DNA of 64,000 bases, taken from NCBI RefSeq assembly GCF_016654015.1, contig NZ_JAEPWM010000006.1, positions 124,001 through 188,000 on the forward strand, written 5' to 3'. Shown here piece after piece: positions 9,241 to 18,280 of the stretch. The notes below the pieces were generated by a model. The model did not search any database, was not told where the DNA came from, and saw nothing but the letters and a program-made list of their open reading frames with translations. Both the position numbers and the translations under genes were made by a program. Numbering within the stretch: the stretch's first letter is position 1; every line of letters starts with the position of its first letter. This DNA is from Ramlibacter ginsenosidimutans. Lineage in GTDB: Bacteria; Pseudomonadota; Gammaproteobacteria; Burkholderiales; Burkholderiaceae_C.

Positions 9241-10314
9241 ATGAAGATCGCCATCCTGGGCGGCGGACACGGCTGCTATGCCGCCGCCGCCGACCTCTCC
9301 GAGGCCGGCCACGAGGTGCGCCTGTGGCGCCGCGACGCTGGCGCACTGCAGCCGGTGATCGAGACCGGCTCCATCCTCCTGAAGGACGCCGACGGCGCCC
9401 GCGCGGTGAAGATCGCGCGCGCCACGGCGGACATCGCGCAGGCCCTGGAAGGCGCGCAGCTGGTCGTGATCCCTTCGCCTGCCGTCGCGCAGGAAGACAT
9501 CGCGCGTGCCATGGCGCCGCACCTGCGCGACGGGCAGGTGGTGTTCCTGCCGCCCGGCACCTTCGGCAGCTTCGTCATGGCGCGCATCGTGCGCCAGTGC
9601 GGCAACAGCGCCGACGTCGCCTGGGCCGAGACGGGCACGCTGCCCTACCTCGCGCGCAAGCACGGGGACCGCGAGGTCAACGTCACCATCCGCGCCGTGC
9701 GCCTGCCCACCGGCGTCTACCCGACGCGCAAGGCGGGTCACGCGCTGGCGGTGATCCGCGAGGCCTACCCCAGCGTGCACGGCTGCGGCGACGCGCTGTC
9801 GGGCGCGCTCATGAACGCCGGCCCGATCATCCATCCGCCGCTGATCGTGATGAACGCGGCGCCGCTGCAGCACTTCGAGCGCTGGGACATCCACAACGAG
9901 GGCACCCAGCCCGCGGTGCGCGCCGTGACCGACCGCCTGGACCTGGAGCGCATCGCCGTGCGCGAGGCGCTGGGCTACGGTGCGCCGCACTATCCGCTGG
10001 CCGACCACTACAACAACGACCAGTGGATGTACGGCGACGCGCACAAGAAGCTGGTGAAGTCCGGCGACTGGCGCGAGCACATCGACCTGCACACGCACCG
10101 CTACGTGACCGAGGACACCGAGCTGGGCCTCGCCTTCCTCGCCTCGGTCGCGCGCTGGGCCCGCGCCGATGCGCCGATCGCGCACGGCCTGCTGGCCGTC
10201 GTCGGCGGCTTCCAGGGCCGCGACCTGCGGCAGGGCCCGCGCACGCTGGAGGGACTGGGCCTCGCACAGCTCGATCGTTCGGCCCTGCAGGAAGTCCTGC
10301 AGGAGGGCGAATGA
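9241..10314 (+). CDS. NAD(P)-dependent opine/octopine dehydrogenase family protein
   Basis: This 357-residue protein begins with a Rossmann motif (MKIAILGGGHGCYAAAADLSE) and has an octopine/nopaline dehydrogenase-type C-terminal half, including NAGPIIHPP near residue 197. Family members make or oxidise opines, secondary amines joining an amino acid and a 2-oxoacid. Some bacterial members act on other carboxylic substrates, so the substrate here is not assigned. It is the first gene of a four-gene operon whose members overlap by four bases each (ATGA). Control is probably by the divergent MarR. Confidence 0.78.
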   Translation: MKIAILGGGHGCYAAAADLSEAGHEVRLWRRDAGALQPVIETGSILLKDADGARAVKIARATADIAQALEGAQLVVIPSPAVAQEDIARAMAPHLRDGQVVFLPPGTFGSFVMARIVRQCGNSADVAWAETGTLPYLARKHGDREVNVTIRAVRLPTGVYPTRKAGHALAVIREAYPSVHGCGDALSGALMNAGPIIHPPLIVMNAAPLQHFERWDIHNEGTQPAVRAVTDRLDLERIAVREALGYGAPHYPLADHYNNDQWMYGDAHKKLVKSGDWREHIDLHTHRYVTEDTELGLAFLASVARWARADAPIAHGLLAVVGGFQGRDLRQGPRTLEGLGLAQLDRSALQEVLQEGE

Positions 10315-11303
10315 GTTCGCCCAGGTTCGTCGCGGTGGGCGCGGGCCGCATGGGCCGCGGCATTGCGATCAGCTTCGCGTATGCCGGCCACCGCATCGCG
10401 CTGGTCGACCTGCGCCAGCGCACGCCCGAAGCCTGGCAGAAGCTGCGCGACGAGGCACTGGCGGAAGTGCGCGGAGCGCTGCAAGGGCTCGCGCGGCTCG
10501 GTGCGCTGGACGAGGCGCGCATCCCCGAGATCGCCGCGCGCGTGGAGATGGTGGACGCCGCCGGCGCCCCTGCCGCGCTCGCCGCGGCCGAACTGGTCTT
10601 CGAGGGCGTGCCCGAGACGATGCAGGCCAAGCGCGAGGCCTTCGCGCACATCAACCGCCACTGCAGCGCGGACGCGATCCTCACCTCGACGACCAGCAGC
10701 ATCCTGGTCACGCAACTCGCGGAGCTGGTGGAGCGGCCCGAGCGCTTCCTCAACATGCACTGGCTGAACCCCGCCTATGTCATCCCCGTCGTGGAGCTGA
10801 GCACGCACCCGGGCACGGATCCCGCCGTGGTGGCGCGCACGCGCGCGCTGATGGAAGGCATCGGCAAGCTGCCCGTCGTCTGCGGCCCGGCGCCGGGCTA
10901 CATCGTGCCGCGCCTGCAGGCGCTGGTGATGAACGAGGCCGCGCGCATGGTGGAAGAGGGCGTCGCCACGGCCGAAGAGATCGACAAGGCGACGCGCTAC
11001 GGAATGGGCCTGCGCTTCGCGGCCCTGGGCGTGGTGGAGTTCATCGACTTCGGCGGCTGCGACATCCTGCACCACGCCAGCCGCGAGATGGCCGGGAGCA
11101 TCGATGCGCAGCGCTACCGGGCACCCGCGATCGTGCACCGCATGATGGAGGAAGGTCGGCTCGGCCTGAAGACCGGCAGCGGCTTCTACGACTACGCCGG
11201 CCGCGACGTGGCCGCGTACCGCCTGGACGTGCTCTCGCGCACGCTGGGCATGTTGCGCCACGCCGGGCTGTGGAAGCCGCCGGCCGAACAGACGCTGCCA
11301 TGA
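10311..11303 (+). CDS. 3-hydroxyacyl-CoA dehydrogenase family protein
   Basis: From the ATG overlapping the previous stop, the protein has 330 residues. It has an N-terminal Rossmann fold (FVAVGAGRMGRGIAISFAYAG), the STTSSI and LNMHWLNPAY motifs of the 3-hydroxyacyl-CoA dehydrogenase family, and a helical C-terminal domain with RYGMGLRFA. The family oxidises L-3-hydroxyacyl-CoA to 3-ketoacyl-CoA with NAD+. The His of the MHWLNPAY segment corresponds to the catalytic His. It probably catalyses one oxidation in the pathway of the 9241-13059 operon; the exact substrate is unknown. Confidence 0.85.
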   Translation: MSSPRFVAVGAGRMGRGIAISFAYAGHRIALVDLRQRTPEAWQKLRDEALAEVRGALQGLARLGALDEARIPEIAARVEMVDAAGAPAALAAAELVFEGVPETMQAKREAFAHINRHCSADAILTSTTSSILVTQLAELVERPERFLNMHWLNPAYVIPVVELSTHPGTDPAVVARTRALMEGIGKLPVVCGPAPGYIVPRLQALVMNEAARMVEEGVATAEEIDKATRYGMGLRFAALGVVEFIDFGGCDILHHASREMAGSIDAQRYRAPAIVHRMMEEGRLGLKTGSGFYDYAGRDVAAYRLDVLSRTLGMLRHAGLWKPPAEQTLP

Positions 11304-12121
11304 CGCCGCGGGGCCAGCCTGCCGTGATCCGTCGCGCGTATGCGGACCTGCCGCACGGGCAGGTGCACTACGCCGAGTGCGGCGCCCGCGATGCGCAGGT
11401 GGTGCTGCTGCTGCACCAGACGCCGCGCAGCTGGGCGGAGTACCGCGAAGTCCTGCCGCTGCTGGGGCAGAGGTACCGTGCCATCGCGATGGACACCGCC
11501 GGCTTCGGCGCTTCCGACCCGCCGGCCGGGCCGGCCTCCATCGAAGCGTGGGCCGGAGTCGCCGCCCAGTTCCTCGGTCGGCTGGGCATCGCGCAGGCGG
11601 ATGTCGTCGGCCACCACACGGGCGGCGTGATCGCCATCGAGCTCGCCGCGCGCCATGGTGCGCTCGTGCGCTCCCTCGTGCTGTCGTCCACGCCGTACAC
11701 CGACCCCGAATTCCGGCGCCTGCGCGCCGAGCGGCCGCCGATCGACGCCGTGGAAGCGAGCGAGGACGGCAGCCATCTCGCCGCGCTGTGGCGCAAGCGC
11801 CAGGGCTTCTACCCGCCGGGTCGCCCCGAGCTTCTGCAGGCGTTCGTGCGCGATGCGCTGCAGGTCAGTGGTGACGTGGAGGGCGGCCACCGTGCCGTCG
11901 CCTCCTACCGCATGGAGGAGCGCATCGCCGCGGTCACGCAGCCCGTGCTGGTGATCCGCGCCGGTGCCGATCCGTTTGCCGCCCCGCATGCGGCGCACTG
12001 GCTGCAGTTGCTGCCGCAGGCGCAGCTGGCCGACCTTCCCGAAGGCATGGTGCCGCTGCCGGACCAGTTGCCCGACGCGTTTGCGCAGGCCGTGCTGCGC
12101 TTCCTGGAGGCGCAGCCATGA
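11300..12121 (+). CDS. Alpha/beta-hydrolase fold protein without a standard nucleophile
   Basis: The 273-residue protein has the alpha/beta-hydrolase pattern: an HQTPRSW oxyanion-type loop near residue 39, DTAGFGASD near 65, a nucleophile-elbow region and a C-terminal acid loop (RAGADPF). The elbow reads GHHTGG (residues 104-109), so the usual Ser/Asp/Cys position is His106. No histidine is seen at the normal C-terminal position (EGMVPLPDQ). It therefore cannot use the standard triad. The GHHTG elbow occurs in a known subset of the fold, but its chemistry is not established to my knowledge. It is embedded in the operon with four-base overlaps on both sides. Confidence 0.8.
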   Translation: MTPRGQPAVIRRAYADLPHGQVHYAECGARDAQVVLLLHQTPRSWAEYREVLPLLGQRYRAIAMDTAGFGASDPPAGPASIEAWAGVAAQFLGRLGIAQADVVGHHTGGVIAIELAARHGALVRSLVLSSTPYTDPEFRRLRAERPPIDAVEASEDGSHLAALWRKRQGFYPPGRPELLQAFVRDALQVSGDVEGGHRAVASYRMEERIAAVTQPVLVIRAGADPFAAPHAAHWLQLLPQAQLADLPEGMVPLPDQLPDAFAQAVLRFLEAQP

Positions 12122-13059
12122 AGGCCGTTCGCGTGCACGCCTGGGGCGAGCCGCCCCGCATCGAGGAGCTGCCCGAGCCGCTCGCCGCCCCGGGCCGCAC
12201 GCTGGTGCGCATGCAGGCGGCGACCGTGGGCCATATCGACCGCACCGTGTGGAGCGGCGCCTTCCTGCGCCATCCGCCGCTGCCCTACGTGCCCGGGGTG
12301 GAGGCGGCCGGTGTCGTGCTCTCCAGCGAACGGTTCGCGCCCGGCCAGCGCGTGTGGATGCGCGGCGGCGGCCTCGGCATCGCGCGTGACGGCACCTGGC
12401 GCGAGTGCGTGGACGCACCCGACGAGGCGCTCGGCGAGTTGCCCGACGGCGTGTCCTTCGCCCTCGGCTCCGCCTTCTTCTCGCCCTGCACGTCGGCGTG
12501 GATCGCCTTGCACGAGGTCGGGCAGTTGCGTCCCGGCGAGCGCGTGCTGGTGAGTGGCGCTTCCGGCGCCGTCGGCTCCATCGCGGTGCAACTCGCACGC
12601 GAAGCGGGCGCCGAAGCCCGGGCCGTGGTGTACGACGCGGCGCAGGCACGACGGCTTGCGCCCGGCATCGAGGCTGTCGAAGCGGCGGACCTGCAAGCCG
12701 AAGCGGATCTGCTGCTCGACATGGTGGGCGGATCGGCCTTGCCGCAAGCCTTGCGCGGCGTGAAGCCCGGCGGCCGTGCGGTGCTCGTCGGCTATGCGGG
12801 CGGCCCCGAGGCGCGGCTGGACCTGCCCGAGCTGCTGCAGCGCGACGTCGCCCTGCTGCCGCTCAACATCCTGCGCCGCGAGGCCTCGGCGCGCGCGGCG
12901 GCGCCCAGGCTGCTGCAGCAGATCGCGCAGGGACGACTGCAGCTCGCCGTGCGCGAATTTCCGCTGGCGCAAGCGGCCGAAGCCCTGCAGTGGATCGCGA
13001 CGCGCGGCCACGCCGGCCGCGCCGTGCTCACCGTCCCGGCTAGCGCGGTCGGCGGGTGA
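12118..13059 (+). CDS. Medium-chain dehydrogenase/reductase (quinone oxidoreductase-like)
   Basis: The 313-residue protein has a GroES-like N-terminal half (MKAVRVHAWGEPPRIEELPEP, PYVPGVEAAG) and a nucleotide-binding motif SGASGAVGSIAVQLA near residue 145, as in zinc-free quinone oxidoreductases of the MDR family. No structural-zinc cysteine cluster is visible. It would use NADPH to reduce a C=C or C=O group. It is the last gene of the operon beginning at 9241 and overlaps its neighbour by four bases. Confidence 0.82.
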   Translation: MKAVRVHAWGEPPRIEELPEPLAAPGRTLVRMQAATVGHIDRTVWSGAFLRHPPLPYVPGVEAAGVVLSSERFAPGQRVWMRGGGLGIARDGTWRECVDAPDEALGELPDGVSFALGSAFFSPCTSAWIALHEVGQLRPGERVLVSGASGAVGSIAVQLAREAGAEARAVVYDAAQARRLAPGIEAVEAADLQAEADLLLDMVGGSALPQALRGVKPGGRAVLVGYAGGPEARLDLPELLQRDVALLPLNILRREASARAAAPRLLQQIAQGRLQLAVREFPLAQAAEALQWIATRGHAGRAVLTVPASAVGG

Positions 13060-13158
13060 GGCTCACTGCGTGGATGGGTACGCCGGCTCGGGCATGCAGC
13101 GCTTCTTTCGCCACGGTTCCGCGCACCGGATCGGGGTATTCCCTAGGCATGGAAACTG

Positions 13159-13188
13159 CATGACTTTTCATATGTTCCAGCTTAAACT
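13159..13188 (+). promoter_or_regulatory. Putative iorA operon promoter with shared operator motif
   Basis: ATGACT (13160-13165), a 17-base spacer and TAAACT (13183-13188) give a weak sigma70 promoter 60 bases before iorA. The complement of 13159-13182 reads AGCT-GGAACATATGAAAAGTCATG, matching the motif in the marR/9241 promoter in inverted orientation. Both copies lie within or across the -35/-10 spacer, consistent with a shared repressor. Confidence 0.55.
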
Positions 13189-13247
13189 AATCCGCCATCC
13201 CGCCTGCGACGCGCAGCCCGGGACGGGCGACACCAGCGGGGATCTAG

Positions 13248-15392
13248 ATGGCCGAGCGATCGTTTGTCGAGGAAGTGAAGAAGCTGCGCCTCGGCGCCGG
13301 GGAGACCTTCCGTGGCGAAGGCATCCTCGCAGTCACCAAGGCGCTGCTCGAATCGGGCGTGGCCTACGTCGCAGGTTACCAGGGCGCGCCCATCTCGCAC
13401 CTGATGGACGTGCTGGCCGACGCGCAGGACATTCTCGCGGAGCAGGGCATCCGCTTCGAGAACAGCGCCAGCGAAGCGACCGCCGCCGCCACGCTCGCCG
13501 CTTCGGTGAACTACCCGCTGCGCGGCGCGGTCACCTTCAAGGCCACCGTCGGCACCAACGTCGCTTCCGACGCGCTGGCCAACCTGGCCTCCGGCGGCGT
13601 CACCGGCGGCGCGCTGGTGGTGGTCGGCGAAGACTACGGCGAGGGCTCCTCGATCATGCAGGAGCGCAGCCACGCCTTCGCGATGAAGTCGCAGATCTGG
13701 CTGCTCGATCCGCGGCCAACGCTCTCGTGCATCGTCCAGGCGGTGAAGCAGGGCTTCGAGCTGTCCGAGGCCAGCCACACGCCGGTGATGCTGCAGCTGC
13801 GCATCCGCGCCTGCCACGTGCACGGCGAATTCACCGCTTCCGACAACAAGCGCCCGTCCTTCACCATCGGCGAGGCGCTCGATGCGCCGCAGCGCGACGT
13901 GAGCCGCATCGTGCTGCCGCCGGCGAGCTTCGTGCACGAGCAGGAGAAGGTGCGCGAGCGCTGGCCCGCCGCGGTGAAGTTCATCGAGGAGCATGCACTC
14001 AACGAGTTCTTCGCGGAGGGGGCCGACGACATCGGCATCGTCGTGCAGGGCGGCAACTACAACACCACGCTGCGCGTGCTGGAGCGCCTGGGCTTCGCGG
14101 ACGTGTACGGCAACAGCCGCATCCCGCTGTACTGCATGAACGTGGCGTACCCGGTGATCGATTCCGAGGTGCTGCGCTTCTGCCGCGGCAAGCGCGCGGT
14201 GCTGATGGTGGAAGAGGGCCAGCCCAACTTCATCGAGCAGAACATCGCGGCCATCCTGCGCAATGCGCACGTCGACACCGCCCTGCACGGGAAGGACCTG
14301 CTGCCCGTCGCCGGCGAATACACGACGGCCGAGACGCTCAAGGGCGTGCGCGCCTTCCTGGAGCGCTACGGGCGGATGCAGCCCGAACCCGTGGTCGCCA
14401 AGCCGCCCAAGGTGATCCCGCTCAAGCCGCTGGCCGAGAGCGTGTCGGCGCGGCCGCCGGGCTTCTGCACGGGCTGCCCCGAGCGCCCGATCTTCACCGC
14501 GATGAAGCTGGTCGAGCGCGAGCTGGGCGAGCACCACGTCAGCGCCGACATCGGCTGCCACCTGTTCTCCATCCTGCCGCCCTTCAACCTCGGCAACACC
14601 ACGATGGGCTACGGCCTCGGCGCCGCGGGCGCGGCAGCGCTGAACACGCCCGGCGCAGGCCACAAGCGCGCGATCAGCGTCATGGGCGACGGCGGCTTCT
14701 GGCACAACGGCCTCACCAGCGGCGTCGCCAACGCGGTGTTCAACCGCAGCGACAACCTCACCATCGTCGTCGACAACAGCTACACCTCCGCCACCGGCGG
14801 GCAGGACATCCTGTCGTCCACCGCGGAGAACCGCTCGCGCAGCACCGGGCACGCGATCGAGCGCGCCGTGCGCGGCGTCGGCGTGAACTGGGTGCGCACG
14901 ATGAAGCGCACCTACGATGTCGCCGGCATGCGCGACGCGCTGCGCGAGGCGCTCACCACCAAGGAGCAGGGCCCCAAGGTGCTGATCGCGCAGTCCGAGT
15001 GCATGCTGAACAAGCAGCGCCGCGAAAAGCCGCTCGCCCGCAAGGCCGTCGCCGAGGGCAAGCGCGTGGTGCGCGAGCGCTTCGGCGTGGACTCCGACAC
15101 CTGCACCGGCGACCACTCCTGCATCCGGCTCTCGGGCTGCCCTTCGCTGTCGGTCAAGCCCAATCCGGATCCGCTGCGCAGCGACCCGGTCGCGACCGTG
15201 CTGGACTCCTGCGTCGGTTGCGGCCTGTGCGGCGAGGTGTCGCATGCGGCCGTGCTGTGTCCCTCCTTCTACAAGGCGCAGATCACGACCAACCCGACCC
15301 GCTGGGACCGCCTGCGCCAGCGCGTGAGCCGTGCCGTCATCGGGCGCCTGCAGCGCCGCGCGGCTGCGCGCCGCGAACGCTACGCCTTCTGA
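13248..15392 (+). CDS. Indolepyruvate ferredoxin oxidoreductase alpha subunit-like (IorA)
   Basis: This 714-residue thiamine-diphosphate enzyme subunit resembles IorA. The N-terminal half binds the pyrimidine end. A TPP domain contains GCPERPIF and GDGGFWHNGLTSG near residue 480. The C-terminus has ferredoxin-like cysteines: CTGDHSC...GCP near 620 and CVGCGLCGEVSHAAVLCP near 660. The enzymes oxidatively decarboxylate aryl 2-oxoacids to aryl-CoA. Here it is the first gene of the large catabolic operon, coupled to iorB. Given an isatin-hydrolase-like neighbour, isatinate (2-aminophenylglyoxylate) is an alternative to indolepyruvate; this is inference. Confidence 0.85.
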   Translation: MAERSFVEEVKKLRLGAGETFRGEGILAVTKALLESGVAYVAGYQGAPISHLMDVLADAQDILAEQGIRFENSASEATAAATLAASVNYPLRGAVTFKATVGTNVASDALANLASGGVTGGALVVVGEDYGEGSSIMQERSHAFAMKSQIWLLDPRPTLSCIVQAVKQGFELSEASHTPVMLQLRIRACHVHGEFTASDNKRPSFTIGEALDAPQRDVSRIVLPPASFVHEQEKVRERWPAAVKFIEEHALNEFFAEGADDIGIVVQGGNYNTTLRVLERLGFADVYGNSRIPLYCMNVAYPVIDSEVLRFCRGKRAVLMVEEGQPNFIEQNIAAILRNAHVDTALHGKDLLPVAGEYTTAETLKGVRAFLERYGRMQPEPVVAKPPKVIPLKPLAESVSARPPGFCTGCPERPIFTAMKLVERELGEHHVSADIGCHLFSILPPFNLGNTTMGYGLGAAGAAALNTPGAGHKRAISVMGDGGFWHNGLTSGVANAVFNRSDNLTIVVDNSYTSATGGQDILSSTAENRSRSTGHAIERAVRGVGVNWVRTMKRTYDVAGMRDALREALTTKEQGPKVLIAQSECMLNKQRREKPLARKAVAEGKRVVRERFGVDSDTCTGDHSCIRLSGCPSLSVKPNPDPLRSDPVATVLDSCVGCGLCGEVSHAAVLCPSFYKAQITTNPTRWDRLRQRVSRAVIGRLQRRAAARRERYAF

Positions 15393-15399
15393 GCCCGCG

Positions 15400-16923
15400 A
15401 TGAACAGCGTGCAGCCGATCAAGATCGCGATCCTCGCCATGGGCGGGGAGGGCGGCGGTGTCCTGGCCGACTGGATCGTGGACCTGGGCGAGTCCAACGG
15501 CTACATCGCCCAGACCACCTCGGTGCCCGGCGTCGCCCAGCGCACCGGCGCCACGATCTACTACGTGGAGATGTACCCGCGCGAGCAGGCCGAACGCGAT
15601 GGCGGCCATCCCGTGCTAGCGCTGATGCCCTTGCCCGGCGACGTCGACGTGGTGCTGGCGTCCGAGCTGATGGAAGCCGGTCGCGCCGTCCAGCGCGGGC
15701 TGGTGACGCCGGACCGCACGACCCTGGTCGCCTCCACGCACCGGGTCTATTCCATCGCCGAGAAGATCGCGCTGGGCGACGGCCGCGCGGACAGCAAGAA
15801 CCTTCTGGCCCACGCGCAATCGGCAGCGCGCCGCTTCGTGCGCTTCGACATGGCGCAGGTGGCCGAAGACAACGGCAGCGTCATCAGCGCCGTGCTGTTC
15901 GGCGCGCTGGCCGGCACGGGCGTGCTGCCCTTCAGCCGCGCGCAGTTCGAGTCCACGATCGAGCGCGGTGGCGTCGGCGTGAAGGCGAGCCTGCGCGCAT
16001 TCGAGGCCGGCTTCACCCAGGCCAATGCCCCGGCGGCGGCGGATGCCACCCCGGTGGCTGCGGCGCTGCGGCCCGCGGGCACGCCGCGCGACCCCGAAGT
16101 GCGCTCGCTGCTGGCCCGCATAGCGAAGGACTTCCCGCCTGCCGCCCAGCCCGTGCTGGTCGAAGGCGCGCGCCGCCTGGTCGACTACCAGGACCCGGAC
16201 TACGCCGGCCTCTACCTGGACCGGCTCGCGCGTATCCAGCAGCTGTCCGGCGGCGAAGTGCAGCTGCTGACGGAGACGGCCCGCCACCTCGCGCTCTGGA
16301 TGTCGTACGAGGACACCGTGCGCGTGGCCGAACTCAAGACGCGGGCCAGCCGCTTCGAGCGGGTGAGCAGCGAGGTGCACGTGCAGCAGGACCAGCTGCT
16401 GGACATCAACGAGTACATGCATCCGCGCCTGCAGGAGATCTGCGACACGCTGCCCGCGGGCCTGGGTCGCTGGCTCGCGTCCTCGGGCTGGCCGCGCCGG
16501 CTGGTGGAACGCGCCACGCGCAAGGGCCGCGTGGTCACCACCAGTTCGCTCGGCGGCTTCCTGCTGCTGTACACGCTGGCGGGCCTCAAGCGCTGGCGCC
16601 GCGGCAGCCTGCGCTTCCAGGCGGAGAACCAGCGCATCGAGACCTGGCTGGATCGCATCGCCGCCGCCGCTGCGCTCAACCCGCAGCTCGCCACCGAAGT
16701 CGCGCAGTGCCAGCGCCTGGTGAAAGGCTACGGCGACACGCACGAACGCGGCCTGCGCAACTACGAAACGCTGATGGACGCGGTGCAGCGGGCCGGCGCC
16801 CGGCTCGCGCCCGCGAGCCTGCGCGAACTGCGCGATGCGGCCCTCGCCGACGAGGGCGGCCAGCAACTGCGCGCCGCGCTGGAGCGCCTTTCCCTGCACG
16901 CGCCGCTCAAGCAGGCGGCCTGA
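15400..16923 (+). CDS. Indolepyruvate oxidoreductase beta subunit-like (IorB), long form
   Basis: Start is the ATG at 15400, seven bases after iorA. The first 200 or so residues are the pyruvate ferredoxin oxidoreductase gamma/IorB domain (KIAILAMGGEGGGVLADWIVD, VPGVAQRTGATIYY). The remaining 300 are a helical extension (DUF6537-like region) seen in long proteobacterial IorB proteins, giving 507 residues. It completes the 2-oxoacid oxidoreductase with IorA. The physiological electron acceptor is not encoded nearby. Confidence 0.84.
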   Translation: MNSVQPIKIAILAMGGEGGGVLADWIVDLGESNGYIAQTTSVPGVAQRTGATIYYVEMYPREQAERDGGHPVLALMPLPGDVDVVLASELMEAGRAVQRGLVTPDRTTLVASTHRVYSIAEKIALGDGRADSKNLLAHAQSAARRFVRFDMAQVAEDNGSVISAVLFGALAGTGVLPFSRAQFESTIERGGVGVKASLRAFEAGFTQANAPAAADATPVAAALRPAGTPRDPEVRSLLARIAKDFPPAAQPVLVEGARRLVDYQDPDYAGLYLDRLARIQQLSGGEVQLLTETARHLALWMSYEDTVRVAELKTRASRFERVSSEVHVQQDQLLDINEYMHPRLQEICDTLPAGLGRWLASSGWPRRLVERATRKGRVVTTSSLGGFLLLYTLAGLKRWRRGSLRFQAENQRIETWLDRIAAAAALNPQLATEVAQCQRLVKGYGDTHERGLRNYETLMDAVQRAGARLAPASLRELRDAALADEGGQQLRAALERLSLHAPLKQAA

Positions 16924-16948
16924 CCGGTTCAACGAGGAGCATGCGGCC

Positions 16949-18280
16949 ATGACGACATCGCGCTACCGCGGCAACCCCGAGGCCCTGAGGGCCCTCGTGC
17001 AGCCGGAACGCGTGCATCGCGACCTGTACATCAGCCAGGAAGTGTTCGAACTGGAGCAGGAGCACTTCTTCGCGAACACCTGGAACTACGTCGGCCACGA
17101 CAGCCAGGTCCAGAAGCCCGGCGACTACATCACCAACGAGATCGGCGGCCGGCCCCTCATCATCGTGCGCCACACCGATAACTCGGTGCGCGTGCTGATG
17201 AATCGCTGTGCGCACAAGGGCTCGCGGCTGGTGAGCGCGCCGGCAGGCAACACCGGCAAGTTCTTCCGCTGCCCCTACCACGCGTGGGCCTTCGACACCG
17301 ACGGCGCGCTGCGCGCGATCCCGCTGAAGAACGGCTACATCGGCACCAGCCTGAACGACTGCGAGAGCGGCCAGGGCCTCGTGCGCGTGCAGAACGTGCG
17401 CGTGTACCGCGGCTTCATCTTCGTGAAGATCAACGACGCGGGGCCGGATTTCGAGGAGTACTTCGGCGAGTCGCTCAGCTCGATCGACAACATGGCCGAC
17501 CGCTCGCCCGAAGGCGAGCTGGAGATTGCCGGCGGGTGCCTGCGCTTCGTGCACCAGTGCAACTGGAAGATGTTCATCGAGAACCTCAACGACACCATGC
17601 ACCCCATGGTGGCGCACGAGTCTTCCGCCGGCACCGCGAAGAAGATGTGGGCGGACAAGCCGGCCGACGCGCCCAAGCCCATGGCCATCGAGCAGTTCGT
17701 GCCCTTCATGTCTGACTACAAGTTCTTCGAGGACATGGGCGTGCGCGTCTACGACAACGGGCACAGCTTCTCGGGAGTGAACTTCAGCATCCACAGCAAG
17801 TACTCGGGCATCCCGGCGTACGAGGAGGCGATGATCGAGGCCTACGGCGAGGAGAAGGCGCACGCGATCCTCGGCCTCACGCGCCACAACACCGTGTACT
17901 ACCCGAACCTCACGATCAAGGGCGCCATCCAGGCGATCCGCGTGGTGAAGCCGATCGCCGCGGACAAGTGCCTCGTGGAGAGCTGGACCTTCCGCCTGAA
18001 GGGCGCGCCGCCGGAGCTGCTGCAGCGCACGACGATGTACAGCCGCCTGATCAACTCGCCGTTCTCGGTGGTCGGCCACGACGACCTGCAGGCCTACCGC
18101 GGCATCCAGGCCGGCCTGCACGCCAGCGGCAACGACTGGGTCAGCCTGCACCGCAACTTCCAGGAAAACGAGATCGGCAAGCGCGAGCTGACGGCCAACG
18201 GCACCAACGAGATCTCGATGCGCAACCAGTACCGCGCCTGGGCGAAGTACATGACGCTGACGATGGGGGGCGAGGCATGA
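16949..18280 (+). CDS. Rieske oxygenase large (alpha) subunit, first copy
   Basis: The 443-residue protein has the Rieske [2Fe-2S] ligands C87-x-H89 and C108-x2-H111, and the mononuclear iron ligands in ENLNDTMHPMVAHES (D215, H218, H223). Such subunits activate O2 for mono- or dihydroxylation of aromatic rings. The start at 16949 follows GAGGAG by 8-9 bases; an out-of-frame ATG at 16941 was not used. The small subunit overlaps by four bases. A close paralogue is at 26827. No reductase or ferredoxin gene is found in the window, so electrons must come from elsewhere. An indole-ring carboxylic acid or its CoA thioester is a plausible substrate. Confidence 0.92.
   Translation: MTTSRYRGNPEALRALVQPERVHRDLYISQEVFELEQEHFFANTWNYVGHDSQVQKPGDYITNEIGGRPLIIVRHTDNSVRVLMNRCAHKGSRLVSAPAGNTGKFFRCPYHAWAFDTDGALRAIPLKNGYIGTSLNDCESGQGLVRVQNVRVYRGFIFVKINDAGPDFEEYFGESLSSIDNMADRSPEGELEIAGGCLRFVHQCNWKMFIENLNDTMHPMVAHESSAGTAKKMWADKPADAPKPMAIEQFVPFMSDYKFFEDMGVRVYDNGHSFSGVNFSIHSKYSGIPAYEEAMIEAYGEEKAHAILGLTRHNTVYYPNLTIKGAIQAIRVVKPIAADKCLVESWTFRLKGAPPELLQRTTMYSRLINSPFSVVGHDDLQAYRGIQAGLHASGNDWVSLHRNFQENEIGKRELTANGTNEISMRNQYRAWAKYMTLTMGGEA

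Noticed and set aside
12776-15403. An 875-codon plus-strand frame overlapping iorA
   Set aside because: It covers the promoter gap and iorA in another frame, has Arg/Ala-rich composition and no recognisable domain.
13182-15497. A 771-codon minus-strand frame
   Set aside because: It is antisense to iorA, which has intact TPP and iron-sulfur motifs; shadow of high-GC codon use.
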